A program made the translations under genes and the position numbers. Positions 14,465-22,630 of a stretch of DNA of 40,659 nucleotides are shown here, piece after piece. Position 1 is the stretch's first letter, and the number at the start of each line of letters is the position of its first letter. The DNA is taken from NCBI GenBank assembly GCA_006546595.1, contig VIAD01000020.1, positions 1-40,659 on the forward strand, read 5' to 3'. Source of the DNA: Moraxellaceae bacterium AER2_44_116. Lineage in GTDB: Bacteria > Pseudomonadota > Gammaproteobacteria > Pseudomonadales > Moraxellaceae. The notes under the pieces were generated by a model. The model was not told where the DNA came from, ran no database searches, and was given only the letters and a program-made list of their open reading frames with translations.

Positions 14465-15184
14465 ATGATAACAACACGTTTTTTGCCAAAACTATCACTT
14501 ATTTGTTTAGCCAGCCTGTTAGTCTCAACATCAGCTCTTGCGGCTAATGATGATATTCGCGATCTACAAGACACAGGACCCATGGATGAATGGCGGCTGA
14601 TTAAAAATAATGAAGCTAAAAATATCAAAGCATGGGATAAAAAGGATTTAGGACGACGCTATCGGTCTTTTAAACTGGACTTGGTTATTGATGCTCCTAT
14701 CGACAGAGTTGCACGTGCTTATTTAGATGTAGAAAATTTCACGCACTGGTTTTGGGAAGTTAAAGAGGCCAAACTATTAAAAGTCGTCTCTGACACGGAG
14801 TTCTACTATTATTTAGTTCATCGTGCGCCTGTCACCCAGCCCACGCGTGATGTGATTATTCGCGCTCAAATTGAGCCCATGACGGCATCAAAGAAATATG
14901 TTATTTTACGCTTAAAAGCTATACCTGATTATTTGCCTTTACGCCCACCGTTTATTCGCATGTTAGCCGAAGATATGACGATAAAATGGACACCCATTGC
15001 CGACAATCAAACTCACTTTGAAGTAGAAGGTAATATTGATCCTGGTGGCGATATGCCTGTATGGGCAATTAATGCCGTACAACGGCAAGCCCCTTATTAT
15101 ACAGTTCTTGGCTTACAACGGCGTGTAACACACCGTGATGTTGTTAATGACACAAGTCCATTACCATTTACTATTAGAAAGTAA
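14465..15184 (+). CDS. Exported START/SRPBCC-like lipid-binding protein, 239 aa
   Basis: Probably a periplasmic carrier of a hydrophobic ligand. An N-terminal signal peptide (hydrophobic core SLICLASLLVSTSALA, cleavage predicted after ALA about residue 26) precedes a START-like helix-grip domain: KLDLVIDAPIDRVARAYLDV, then WFWEVKEAKLLKVVSDTEFY, RDVIIRAQIEP and TIKWTPIADNQTHFEVEGNI. Related START-domain proteins occur in alkane- and sterol-using gammaproteobacteria. It lies 195 bp after alkB behind the hairpin, and a frameshifted paralogue follows at 15398. Ligand identity is inference; alkanes, fatty acids or wax intermediates are possible. Confidence 0.85.
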   Translation: MITTRFLPKLSLICLASLLVSTSALAANDDIRDLQDTGPMDEWRLIKNNEAKNIKAWDKKDLGRRYRSFKLDLVIDAPIDRVARAYLDVENFTHWFWEVKEAKLLKVVSDTEFYYYLVHRAPVTQPTRDVIIRAQIEPMTASKKYVILRLKAIPDYLPLRPPFIRMLAEDMTIKWTPIADNQTHFEVEGNIDPGGDMPVWAINAVQRQAPYYTVLGLQRRVTHRDVVNDTSPLPFTIRK

Positions 15185-15397
15185 AAACACCTGCGCTCTG
15201 TTATTTTTAGTGAAGCTAGGTTCTTGCTGACGTTTTAATGGTGTTGATTCTACTATCAAAATCTCTTTTTACCCGTGGGGGAAACTGAGATAGTAGTGGG
15301 TCGAAATTGGCTTTAGAGTGACGAAGCATGTTAATCGCGTGTACCGTCAAGAGACTACACCTCTCTTAATGCTCGTAATAACAGAGAAATAAAAACA

Positions 15398-16070
15398 ATG
15401 TTGAACTTACAATCGCCTTTGTTTGCAAAAACTTCTAGATGGTTTGCTTTTGGTCTCTTTGCTTCGACAGCCGTCATTGCTGATGAGTGGCTACCTGTAA
15501 AAAAAGGTGAAGCTATTGGACACCAGATCGAAGTATGGGAGAAAAAAGACATAAATCAACCGTATCGCTCCTATAAACTAAACACAACCATTGATGCTCC
15601 TATAGACAGACCGCCTTGTGCGTATTTTTTTAGATGTAGAGCGATATAATCACTGGTTCTTCCAGATGAAGGAAGCCAAGCTTCTGAAAACCATCTCTGA
15701 TACTGAGTTCTACTCTTATTTAGTTTATCACCAGCATGCTAAGCAAAACGCCCGTGATGTGATTATTCATACAAAAATTGAGCCTATGACCGCGTCAAAA
15801 CCTTATGTTGTTTTTCGCTTAAAAGCAATATCTGATTATTTGCCCTTAGACCCACCGCATATTCGTATGTTGACAGACGATGCAACGATAAAATTAACAC
15901 CTATAGCAGGTAATCAAACACGTTACGAAATAGAAGGTACTGCCTTTGCTGGCGATATGCCTGTATGGGCACTGCCCTACTATACGATACGTGGCTTAGA
16001 GCGGCGCGTAAAAGATAGAAGTGTCACTTATGATAAGAGCCCACTACCCTTTAAAATAATGACGTATTAA
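15398..16070 (+). pseudogene. Frameshifted paralogue of the START-like protein
   Basis: Aligning with the 14465-15184 gene, the first frame (15398 to about 15630) gives a signal peptide and KLNTTIDAPIDR. The downstream frame resumes with FLDVERYNHWFFQMKEAKLL through to SPLPFKIMTY. The two join at a run of seven T (about 15625-15631); removing one T restores AYFLDVE, matching AYLDVE in the paralogue. Just before it, PPCA replaces VARA, and near the C-terminus several residues (INAVQRQ) are missing. It could be a decaying tandem duplicate, a slippage-controlled gene, or a sequencing error in the homopolymer. Signal peptide and C-terminal sequence are otherwise well preserved, so loss is recent or conditional. 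Confidence 0.7.
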
Positions 16071-16147
16071 TGTGCCTGTCTAACCGCTATCTGCATTACC
16101 AATAGGGACGTTTGTTGTTTTTTCCTGTTTACACTGAGCTTAATACC

Positions 16148-16170
16148 CGTGGTTCGACAAGCTCACCACG
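16148..16170. repeat. REP-like short palindromic element
   Basis: CGTGGTTCGACAAGCTCACCACG has 6-bp arms and a partly symmetric centre. Sequences of the type TTCGACAAGCTCACCACGA are known as widespread intergenic repeats in proteobacteria. Only this copy is clear here. It lies in the 202-bp gap between the START pseudogene and the hydrolase gene. Confidence 0.4.
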
Positions 16171-16272
16171 AGTGGCGAAACTTTTGTTTAGGTTGGCGGC
16201 TGTTTCGCATGGGCAGACAGCCAGAGAGGTCACAAGTCCTGTTAGGCTACACACCATGCCTTAAATAGCCTT

Positions 16273-17157
16273 CTATAAATTATCGCGAATAAATGATAAA
16301 ATGGTCTCAGCAAATACATCATTACGATCACCTGCAATCATGTGACCTGCACCAGAAATATCCACAATTTTTGCATGCGGAATGAGTACTTTTAGCTCTT
16401 GCGCGCCTTCGTGACTGACTACATCACTATTCGCACCTCGCACCAACAAAGTTGGAATCTTGACTTTAGCCGCCGCAGCTAAACGCCGCTCAATAGAAGT
16501 TAGGGTTTCACCCTTATTTTTAGTCGGCGCGTAATCCAAAAAACGCGGATCCCAGTGCCAACGATAACGTCCATCATCGCCTAAACGTAGATTCTTTTTC
16601 AGCCCAGACGTGTCTTTGGGTGGTGGGCGGTTGGGATTATAGGCGGCAATGGCATCACGTACTTCTTCGAGTGTCGCAAAACCTTGTGGATTGGCACTCA
16701 TAAAAGTAATAATACGTGCTACACCACTGGCCTCTGTGCGTGGCGCAATATCAACGAGCACCAACGCCAACGCCGACGGCGTATGTCCTTCACCCACAGC
16801 AACCATCGAGGTTAGTCCGCCCATGGAGGCGCCGACTAAAATAGGGGCGGCATCTAACTGCTCAATGATACAACGCAAATCACCAACCATGGTGTCAGCA
16901 CTGTAATCGCCATCATCTGCCCAGGCACTGTCACCATGACCGCGTGCGTCTACGCTAATTACCCGATAACCTGCTTGGGCTAAACGTTGCGCTGTACCAA
17001 GCCACGAATGCCGTGTTTGTCCGCCCCCATGCAATAGCAACACGGGTGTACCCGTTGCTGAACCATGATGATCTGCCACTAATGAAATACCACTACACCC
17101 CGTAAAAAATAACGGTGATGGCAATAAATAAACGTCATCTTTCGGCAAAAAACACAC
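16273..17157 (-). CDS. Alpha/beta-hydrolase-fold protein, about 294 aa
   Basis: A probable esterase or related hydrolase. Visible: oxyanion-hole LLLHGGGQTRHSW (about residues 40-52), DARGHGDS, nucleophile elbow VGASMGGLTS with Ser111, an acid residue near VRGANSDVVS, and the catalytic His in ISGAGHMIAGD near the C-terminus. No signal peptide, so it is cytoplasmic. The first codon is GTG directly after GAGGA, which is too close. A TTG three codons later (17148) has better spacing and may be the true start. It is on the same strand as the alkJ-like gene upstream (66 bp apart). Substrate unknown; an alkyl ester or lactone would suit the context. Confidence 0.85.
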   Translation of the reverse strand: MCFLPKDDVYLLPSPLFFTGCSGISLVADHHGSATGTPVLLLHGGGQTRHSWLGTAQRLAQAGYRVISVDARGHGDSAWADDGDYSADTMVGDLRCIIEQLDAAPILVGASMGGLTSMVAVGEGHTPSALALVLVDIAPRTEASGVARIITFMSANPQGFATLEEVRDAIAAYNPNRPPPKDTSGLKKNLRLGDDGRYRWHWDPRFLDYAPTKNKGETLTSIERRLAAAAKVKIPTLLVRGANSDVVSHEGAQELKVLIPHAKIVDISGAGHMIAGDRNDVFAETILSFIRDNL

Positions 17158-17223
17158 TCCTCATTTCGTTTATTGACTTACGCATTGCTAATGAGACACA
17201 AAAACGATGTGTCTTTAGATGAC

Positions 17224-18819
17224 TTACGATAACGCCATCATTCTAAAACATTTTTCTGCAATAACCATACATGGGGCATTGGTATTTCCTGATACTAAAG
17301 TGGGCATAATGGAGGCATCGGCAATGCGTAAACTCGCAATACCGTGTACGCACAATTGGTCGTTGACAACCGCCATGTCATCATGACCCATTTTGCATGT
17401 TCCGACGGGATGGTAAATTGTTTCGGCGTTTTCTTTAATAAAAGCAATAATTTGTTCATCGCTACGAACTTGCTCGCCTGGAAACACCTCGCCATCATTG
17501 ACCTCCGCAAACGACTTCGTTTTAAATATCTGCCTAGCACGTTTAAAACCTTCAACTAGCACAGATAAATCGTCAGGATGACTTAAATAATTGGCCATAA
17601 TTTGAGGTGCAGCCAAGGGGTCTGTACTGCTTAAACGAATTTCACCCCGACTTTTAGGGCGTAGCTGGCATAAATGAATGGTACAACCGTGACCCATGGT
17701 CAGTTTTCGGCCATGATCGCGCAAAAAAGTGGGTAAAAAATGCAGTTGTATATTAGGTCTGCCTTCAGGATCATCCGACATCGGGATAAATCCCCCCGAC
17801 TCCGCAATATTACTAGTCAATAAACCACGCCGTTGAAAAATAAAACGAAAAACATCCACAAACACTCGTGGCAGCGCAAATAAAGAAATACCTACTGACT
17901 GCTTAGATTTATCGCGTATCATAACTGTGATATCTAAGTGATCTTGCAGATTTTTGCCAACACCCGCTAAGTCATGTATCACAGGAATACCTAGCTTTTC
18001 GAGTTCGGTGCGTGGCCCAATCCCTGACAGCAATAATAGTTGTGGTGAGTTGACTGCACCACCACATAAAAGCACTTCTGAATGAGCGTGAATTATTCTT
18101 GACTGACCTTTTGAGATGACTTCGACACCAACGGCGCGTTTGTTTTCAATCACGATACGTTTGACGTGTGTTTCGGTGAGAATGGTCAAATTGCTTCGCT
18201 GTTTAACAGGTGTTAAAAAAGCTTTAGCACTACTAAAGCGCATCCCTTCCTTTTGAGTGACTTGATAATAACCGAGCCCTGTTTGGGTTTCTCCATTAAA
18301 ATCGTCATTAATAGGTAGCCCAACTTCGGCAGCGGCATTGACAAAACGGGTCGCTAACGGGTTGATTGAGCGGACATCCGCTACGTTGAGTTCACCGCCT
18401 TGACCATGCCACGAATTCGCAGCGCGTTCGTTATTTTCTAGTGCTTTAAAAATAGGAAAAAGGTCATTCCAACCCCAGCCTGTATTGCCTTGGGCTTCCC
18501 ATTGATTATAGTCGGCTGGCGTACCCCGTATATACACCATGGCATTGATAGAGCTACTACCCCCCAATGTTTTTCCACGAGGCCAATACAAGCGTCGATT
18601 ATTTAAGTGGGCTTCAGGCTCGGTATTGTAGCCCCAATTATGACGACCCTCACGAATTAAGCCAATAATACCCATAGGAATATGAATTAAGGGGCTTTTA
18701 TCTTCTGGCCCTGCTTCTATCACACACACGGTTTTACCCGTGCTACTCAGGCGATTAGCTAACACGCAACCTGCCGAACCTGCACCTACAACCACGTAAT
18801 CAAAAATATCCACAAGCAT
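17224..18819 (-). CDS. alkJ: GMC-family FAD alcohol dehydrogenase, AlkJ-like, 531 aa
   Basis: A membrane-associated flavoprotein that oxidises medium-chain primary alcohols to aldehydes, the step after AlkB. The FAD-binding VVGAGSAGCVLANRLS begins near residue 10. GMC signatures include WPRGKTLGGSSSINAMVYIRG (about residues 75-95) and GAVNSPQLLLLSGIGP. The catalytic pair is His470 in YHPVGTCKMG and Asn514 in SGNTNAP. From memory, stretches such as FLPTFLRDHGRK and LRPKSRGEIRL closely match Pseudomonas AlkJ. The 531-aa length matches the family. GAGA lies just upstream of ATG 18819. Choline dehydrogenase is the main alternative; the alkB neighbourhood favours AlkJ. Confidence 0.9.
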   Translation of the reverse strand: MLVDIFDYVVVGAGSAGCVLANRLSSTGKTVCVIEAGPEDKSPLIHIPMGIIGLIREGRHNWGYNTEPEAHLNNRRLYWPRGKTLGGSSSINAMVYIRGTPADYNQWEAQGNTGWGWNDLFPIFKALENNERAANSWHGQGGELNVADVRSINPLATRFVNAAAEVGLPINDDFNGETQTGLGYYQVTQKEGMRFSSAKAFLTPVKQRSNLTILTETHVKRIVIENKRAVGVEVISKGQSRIIHAHSEVLLCGGAVNSPQLLLLSGIGPRTELEKLGIPVIHDLAGVGKNLQDHLDITVMIRDKSKQSVGISLFALPRVFVDVFRFIFQRRGLLTSNIAESGGFIPMSDDPEGRPNIQLHFLPTFLRDHGRKLTMGHGCTIHLCQLRPKSRGEIRLSSTDPLAAPQIMANYLSHPDDLSVLVEGFKRARQIFKTKSFAEVNDGEVFPGEQVRSDEQIIAFIKENAETIYHPVGTCKMGHDDMAVVNDQLCVHGIASLRIADASIMPTLVSGNTNAPCMVIAEKCFRMMALS

Positions 18820-18841
18820 TTCTCTTTTTGGTTGATTTAAA

Positions 18842-18859
18842 GTACCAAAAAATTGGTAC
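18842..18859. promoter_or_regulatory. Inverted repeat GTACCAA-N4-TTGGTAC upstream of alkJ
   Basis: Perfect 7-bp arms around AAAA, centred about 30 bp upstream of the alkJ start on the minus strand. The half-sites (ACCAA / TTGGT) are the TTGG operator half-sites in opposite orientation, so it may be a related or separate operator. It could also act as a hairpin in the alkJ leader. Confidence 0.35.
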
Positions 18860-19150
18860 GTGTTTTTTATTTCTATAAAACAGCTATCGCACTACAAGTG
18901 CATGTCTCTATTGCTAGCGGGTTAAACAATGTTTTTATTTCTCGGTTATTCCAAACTTTAAGCGAAGAGTCTCTTTACGATACAAGCAGTGGAGACGCTT
19001 CGTCTATCAGCATGACAAACTTATAAAATCAACTTAGACGACTAATCCACTCCACCCAAAAAACCTAGCCTACACAGGCATATAGCTCCTGAGTAATAAA
19101 AGCCACAAAGCACTCAAAAAATATTTTTGGCAGCTAAACGTAATTGGGGA
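18860..19150. other. Intergenic region between alkJ and the TetR/thioesterase module
   Basis: No gene seen. It holds one imperfect stem (CGAAGAGTCTC at about 18964-18974 against GAGACGCTTCG ending near 19003, one mismatch) of unknown role. The rest is AT-rich, with poly-A runs. Promoter and operators for the next gene begin at 19151. Confidence 0.5.
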
Positions 19151-19179
19151 TTGACATTTGGCCTGCTGACCAAGATAGT
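19151..19179 (+). promoter_or_regulatory. tetR promoter whose spacer is an operator (copy 2 of TTGGYC-N4-GRCCAA)
   Basis: TTGACA (19151-19156), then a 17-bp spacer, then GATAGT (19174-19179). The 16-bp operator TTGGCCTGCTGACCAA (19158-19173) fills the spacer, so a bound repressor would block RNA polymerase. The leader to the TetR start at 19419 is about 230 nt and contains a second operator and a GTCGAT direct repeat near 19236; a further promoter nearer the gene cannot be excluded. Confidence 0.65.
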
Positions 19180-19190
19180 AATAGCATGAT

Positions 19191-19206
19191 TTGGTCAATC
19201 GGCCAA
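19191..19206. promoter_or_regulatory. TTGGYC-N4-GRCCAA operator, copy 3
   Basis: TTGGTCAATCGGCCAA, whose centre is 33 bp (about three helical turns) from the copy in the promoter spacer. Two sites on one face of the helix suggest cooperative autorepression of the TetR gene at 19419. Confidence 0.65.
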
Positions 19207-19418
19207 TAGCGATGTAGGTAAAACTGTTATAAATGTCGATGTCGATGTTTTAACAGATACCCTTTTTGGGACACCACCCAATCACGAACTATATAAGAGC
19301 TAATGTGGCTGTTACGTTAGCTTAAGGTTTGTGTTGATAGCATACGGAATGACTGCTCATATGAGACTGGGCTCTATTATAATAAACGCTCAATTTCATA
19401 GAAAAGTAGGAATTATTT

Positions 19419-20045
19419 ATGTCAAACCAAGAGACTTCTTTGGTTGATTTTGCCGATCGCGAAAAAGTACTTGCCATTTCAGCAACACTGTTTCGTGAAA
19501 AAGGTTTTGAGCGCACCAGCCTGCGCGAAATTTCAAAAGCCTGCGGTATGTTGCCAGGGAGTTTGCACTACCGCTATCGTGCCAAAGATGACATTCTCGT
19601 TGACATGATGCGTTTAGCCATTGAGAGAATTATTTCTGGCATCGTGGATGCCACTGTGAGTGTAGATGACCCTTTAGAAAAATTGCGCGCAGCGATGCGT
19701 GCGCACGTCAATATTTTAATGTCAGGTAACGACATGGTCTATGTGTTGCTGTTTGAATGGCGCTCACTGCACGGCACAGCGCACACTCAAATTATGGCGG
19801 AACGTGATCGCTATGAGCACTATTGGCAGACCATTTTAGACACCTTAAAAGTCAAACAATATATCCGTGAAGACATTGATATTAATTTAATTCGTCTCAT
19901 TGGTCTTGGAGCAGTGAATTGGGTTGCTACTTGGTATAAAGCTGAAGGTAAATACAGTTTAGATCAAATAGGCGATGCTATTTGGCAAATGCTCACACGC
20001 GGTGTATTAGCCGATGAGCATCATGAGGCTGCAAAAAAATTATGA
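19419..20045 (+). CDS. TetR-family regulator, likely master repressor of the TTGGYC-N4-GRCCAA regulon, 208 aa
   Basis: TetR HTH at about residues 14-60 (ISATLFREKGFERTSLREIS, then GMLPGSLHYRYRAKDDILVDMM) followed by a helical ligand domain with a conserved-looking LFEWRSLHGTAH segment, as in TetR proteins that sense acyl-CoA or aromatic effectors. AGGAATTATTT precedes ATG 19419. Two TTGGYC-N4-GRCCAA sites lie at its own promoter, the usual sign of autoregulation. The same sites at 3781, 26294 and 26428 would place the beta-oxidation operon and the diiron-oxygenase module under its control. It is first in an operon with the BtrH-like and thioesterase genes. Regulon membership is inferred from motif sharing. 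Confidence 0.93.
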   Translation: MSNQETSLVDFADREKVLAISATLFREKGFERTSLREISKACGMLPGSLHYRYRAKDDILVDMMRLAIERIISGIVDATVSVDDPLEKLRAAMRAHVNILMSGNDMVYVLLFEWRSLHGTAHTQIMAERDRYEHYWQTILDTLKVKQYIREDIDINLIRLIGLGAVNWVATWYKAEGKYSLDQIGDAIWQMLTRGVLADEHHEAAKKL

Positions 20046-20072
20046 GTCTATTTTACATCAAGAGCAACTCTC

Positions 20073-21065
20073 ATGAGTCAACATAATGATATTTTTATAC
20101 CTCCTTCTGTGCCGCATATAGCAGGGCGGCATTGTGGCAGTTCAGCTATTCGTGATCTCGTTGATTTTCATGGTATTACCTTATCAGAGGCCATGTGTTT
20201 TGGCCTAGGTGCTGGTTTGGGCATCACCTATATAGAGTTACCTAATACCCAAACACCTTTTATTGTTCATGTCCGCTCTATGGGCTACGAAGCCGAGTTT
20301 TTTGCACGCATTGGTGTACCGTTTGCGTGGACGGAGTTTGATACTCCCCAAGCGGCTTCAGCCTCACTTGAACAACATTTGGCCGTGCATCGTCCCGCAC
20401 TGTTACTGACAGATATTTATTATTTACCTTATTTTGTGAGTAAAACACACTTTCCAGGTCACGCTATTATCGCATGGCAAATGGCCAGCACAGGCGATAT
20501 ATGGGTCACTGACACTGAACGCCCCACTGCCTTAACTGTTACGACGCATGCCCTAGAGCAAGCACGATTTTCAACATCCCCCCCATTTGTTCATTATGGC
20601 AGTCAATTTGCCCCCGCGTCATTACAAACCACCATTACCGCAGAAATGCTCACCGCTGCTATTCACGCCAATGCCTGCACATTACAGGATGAGAGCAATC
20701 CGTTGAGCGGTTTAACAGCACTGGATACATGGATTAGCGATTTGCCGCGCTGGCAGTCCACAGGCGATTGGCGGTGGACCACACGTTTTGCCTATCAGGT
20801 CATTGAAAAGCGTGGTACGGGTGGGGGTGGGTTTCGCACCATGTATGCCGAGTTTTTATCAGAAGCCGCTATGTATGTGCCGCGTATTGAGGATTGTCGT
20901 TTACCTATACTGATGCAAGCCAGTGCGCAGGCATGGTGTGATTTAGCCATGTTGCTTAAAGCTGCTTCTGAAGCGAGTAAATTCCCCATGGATGCGCTTG
21001 TTGAATGTATTCGCTCGGTGAAAACAACTGAACAACAGTATGTTAGCGCGGCACTACGCCTTTAA
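20073..21065 (+). CDS. BtrH-like acyltransferase (BtrH N-terminal / DUF4872 type), 330 aa
   Basis: BtrH of butirosin biosynthesis moves an acyl group from an acyl carrier protein to an amine using a papain-like Cys-His-Asp fold. Here the N-terminus has GRHCGSSAIRDL with Cys21 as probable nucleophile, a Gly-rich FGLGAGLGI turn, His130 in FPGHAIIAWQ and Asp147 in IWVTDTE, in papain-like order. The second half (about 190-330), with RGTGGGGFRTMYAEFL, matches the DUF4872-type helical domain. No signal peptide. It is 27 bp after the TetR gene and 25 bp before the first thioesterase, so cotranscribed. The acyl donor and acceptor are unknown. Isopeptidase or thioesterase activity is the main alternative. 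Confidence 0.8.
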   Translation: MSQHNDIFIPPSVPHIAGRHCGSSAIRDLVDFHGITLSEAMCFGLGAGLGITYIELPNTQTPFIVHVRSMGYEAEFFARIGVPFAWTEFDTPQAASASLEQHLAVHRPALLLTDIYYLPYFVSKTHFPGHAIIAWQMASTGDIWVTDTERPTALTVTTHALEQARFSTSPPFVHYGSQFAPASLQTTITAEMLTAAIHANACTLQDESNPLSGLTALDTWISDLPRWQSTGDWRWTTRFAYQVIEKRGTGGGGFRTMYAEFLSEAAMYVPRIEDCRLPILMQASAQAWCDLAMLLKAASEASKFPMDALVECIRSVKTTEQQYVSAALRL

Positions 21066-21090
21066 TTCATTTTTGTAGGGATCTAAAATT

Positions 21091-21579
21091 ATGACACTTC
21101 CTGTGACTTTCCTCACCGAAAGCGAGATTAATCCTGAATTCATGGTAAAAGCATTTTTTGGCCCGCATCACCCTTTGTTTAGTCTATGTGCTATTCATGT
21201 TAAAGCCGTCAAAGATGGGCATGGCGAAATGAGTATGCCTTTTTCAGACATACTGGCAGATCATCGGGGTGCATTGCATCGTGGCATGATGGTCACCTTG
21301 TTAGATACCTGTTGTGGTTTATCTATTTTTTCCGCTTTAAAATCAATGGAACCCATTGCTACCATTGATTTGCGTGTTGATTTTTTAGCAGAAATTCCTC
21401 CTGCAACAGGATTAACAGCCGTTGTTGATTATGTTGGCCGCACGGATACATCGGCGTTTATTACAGGTCAAGCTTTTGCTGATGGATACGCCAAACCCAT
21501 TGCAACCGTCGCAGGTTCATTTGCGATTGGCACCATGGGGCCGTCGTTTGACAAAAACTTATCAGAGCCAAAAGCATGA
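21091..21579 (+). CDS. PaaI-like hotdog thioesterase 1, 162 aa
   Basis: Probably hydrolyses an acyl-CoA or acyl-ACP. The hotdog active-site helix is DHRGALHRGMMVTLLDTCCG (about residues 52-71), the HxGxxxxxxD pattern of PaaI-type enzymes, with Asp67 as candidate acid residue. Next comes TIDLRVDFLAEIPPATGLTA, a typical substrate-strand motif. It overlaps the following thioesterase gene by 4 bp (ATGA), so translation is coupled. First of three different hotdog proteins in a row. Confidence 0.88.
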   Translation: MTLPVTFLTESEINPEFMVKAFFGPHHPLFSLCAIHVKAVKDGHGEMSMPFSDILADHRGALHRGMMVTLLDTCCGLSIFSALKSMEPIATIDLRVDFLAEIPPATGLTAVVDYVGRTDTSAFITGQAFADGYAKPIATVAGSFAIGTMGPSFDKNLSEPKA

Positions 21580-22013
21580 GTAACCTATCCTCCAAACCTA
21601 CAGTTCAACACGCATCCTTACTTAATGAGCCATTCCATCGTTTTTTGGGGGTTGAAGAGCGCGACATTGCAGGCGAAACACACTATTTTATGTGTTCGCG
21701 TACCGAGCACATTGGCAACCCACTCATTGGCACCGTGCATGGCGGCATTTTGGCCAGTTTTGGTGAGCTTGTCGCTGCTGTACATTTGGCCAAGCAATGT
21801 CGCTTTACCACATTGCCGATTTGCTCAACCATGACCTTTGACTATATGCGCCCGACTTTTTCGGGGGAGTTACAAGCCATCCCACGCATTATACGCGTGG
21901 GTCGTCGTATGGCTACGCTATCAGTTGAGGTACACCTAACAGGCAAACAAGTCTGTATTGGACGATTTATTTTTCCCGTCGCTCACTTACCAAACACGAA
22001 GGAAGTACAATAA
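21576..22013 (+). CDS. PaaI-like hotdog thioesterase 2 (atypical active site), 145 aa
   Basis: Same fold as its neighbours: FLGVEERDI near the N-terminus, the active-site helix GNPLIGTVHGGILASFGELV (about residues 47-66), then STMTFDYMRPTFSGELQAIP and RVGRRMATLSVEV. The HGG is present, but the usual acidic residue of PaaI enzymes is displaced: the helix reads ASFGELV, so Glu64 may serve instead. It overlaps thioesterase 1 by 4 bp and thioesterase 3 by 1 bp (TAATG). It could be a partner subunit in a mixed oligomer. Confidence 0.85.
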   Translation: MSNLSSKPTVQHASLLNEPFHRFLGVEERDIAGETHYFMCSRTEHIGNPLIGTVHGGILASFGELVAAVHLAKQCRFTTLPICSTMTFDYMRPTFSGELQAIPRIIRVGRRMATLSVEVHLTGKQVCIGRFIFPVAHLPNTKEVQ

Positions 22014-22423
22014 TGAATGCCTTGATAAGTTCGTTAATTGATTTTTATCCGAAAATTCCCTTTCAGCAACTGCTTGGTGTTGAGGTAGTGACGGTATCAC
22101 CGAATAGTGCTGTCGTGCGTTTACCTTTTAAGCCTGAATTAGTGGGTGGAGGTAATGCCTTTCATGGCGGTGCAATCAGTAGTTTATTAGACTTAACAGG
22201 CGCACTGGCAGCTTGGTCAGGGCATGATCCTGAGAAAGGTATGAAAGCGTCCACGGTCACACTTACCACTAATTATGTAGCTGCTGCACAAGGAACAGAC
22301 ATTATCGCCACTGCCACAGTATCTAAACGGGGTAAAGAATTGATTTTTTGTCATGTCATTATTAGCGAAGAAGCCACGAGCAGAGAAATCGCCAATGGCT
22401 CTATGATTTATCGTATTGTGTAA
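22013..22423 (+). CDS. PaaI-like hotdog thioesterase 3, 136 aa
   Basis: The closest of the three to canonical PaaI: LLGVEVVTVSPNSAVVRLPF, then GGGNAFHGGAISSLLDLTGA (about residues 43-62) with HGG and Asp59, then TLTTNYVAAAQGTDIIATA and VSKRGKELIFCHVII. ATG 22013 shares its A with the preceding TAA stop; GGAAG lies 8 nt upstream. Last gene of the TetR-BtrH-thioesterase operon. No clear terminator follows. The enzyme likely releases acyl or aryl groups from CoA; the specific substrate is unknown. Confidence 0.9.
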   Translation: MNALISSLIDFYPKIPFQQLLGVEVVTVSPNSAVVRLPFKPELVGGGNAFHGGAISSLLDLTGALAAWSGHDPEKGMKASTVTLTTNYVAAAQGTDIIATATVSKRGKELIFCHVIISEEATSREIANGSMIYRIV

Positions 22424-22630
22424 CTTTCGGTCTTAGCGAGTGTTGCTTGATGAATAGAAAACTCGTAAAGACTTGGCCTGATATCTGACACTAGATTGTT
22501 TTTGATGTCTGGTCGCTTATCGCAATTTAAATTGGTTAAATTAAATCTCAACGCACCTAAAGATATAACGGCGTTGTACTTAATCATTTTTACAATGTTT
22601 CAATATGAAACCTTAACTACAGAGAAAAAT

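Noticed and set aside
17194..17214. AGACACA / TGTGTCT hairpin between alkJ and the hydrolase gene
   Set aside because: A 7-bp stem but no T-tract on the minus strand, so I did not call a terminator.
18964..19003. Imperfect 11-bp stem in the gap upstream of the 19419 TetR gene considered as a terminator or small RNA
   Set aside because: Long loop, a mismatch and no T-tract or promoter next to it.
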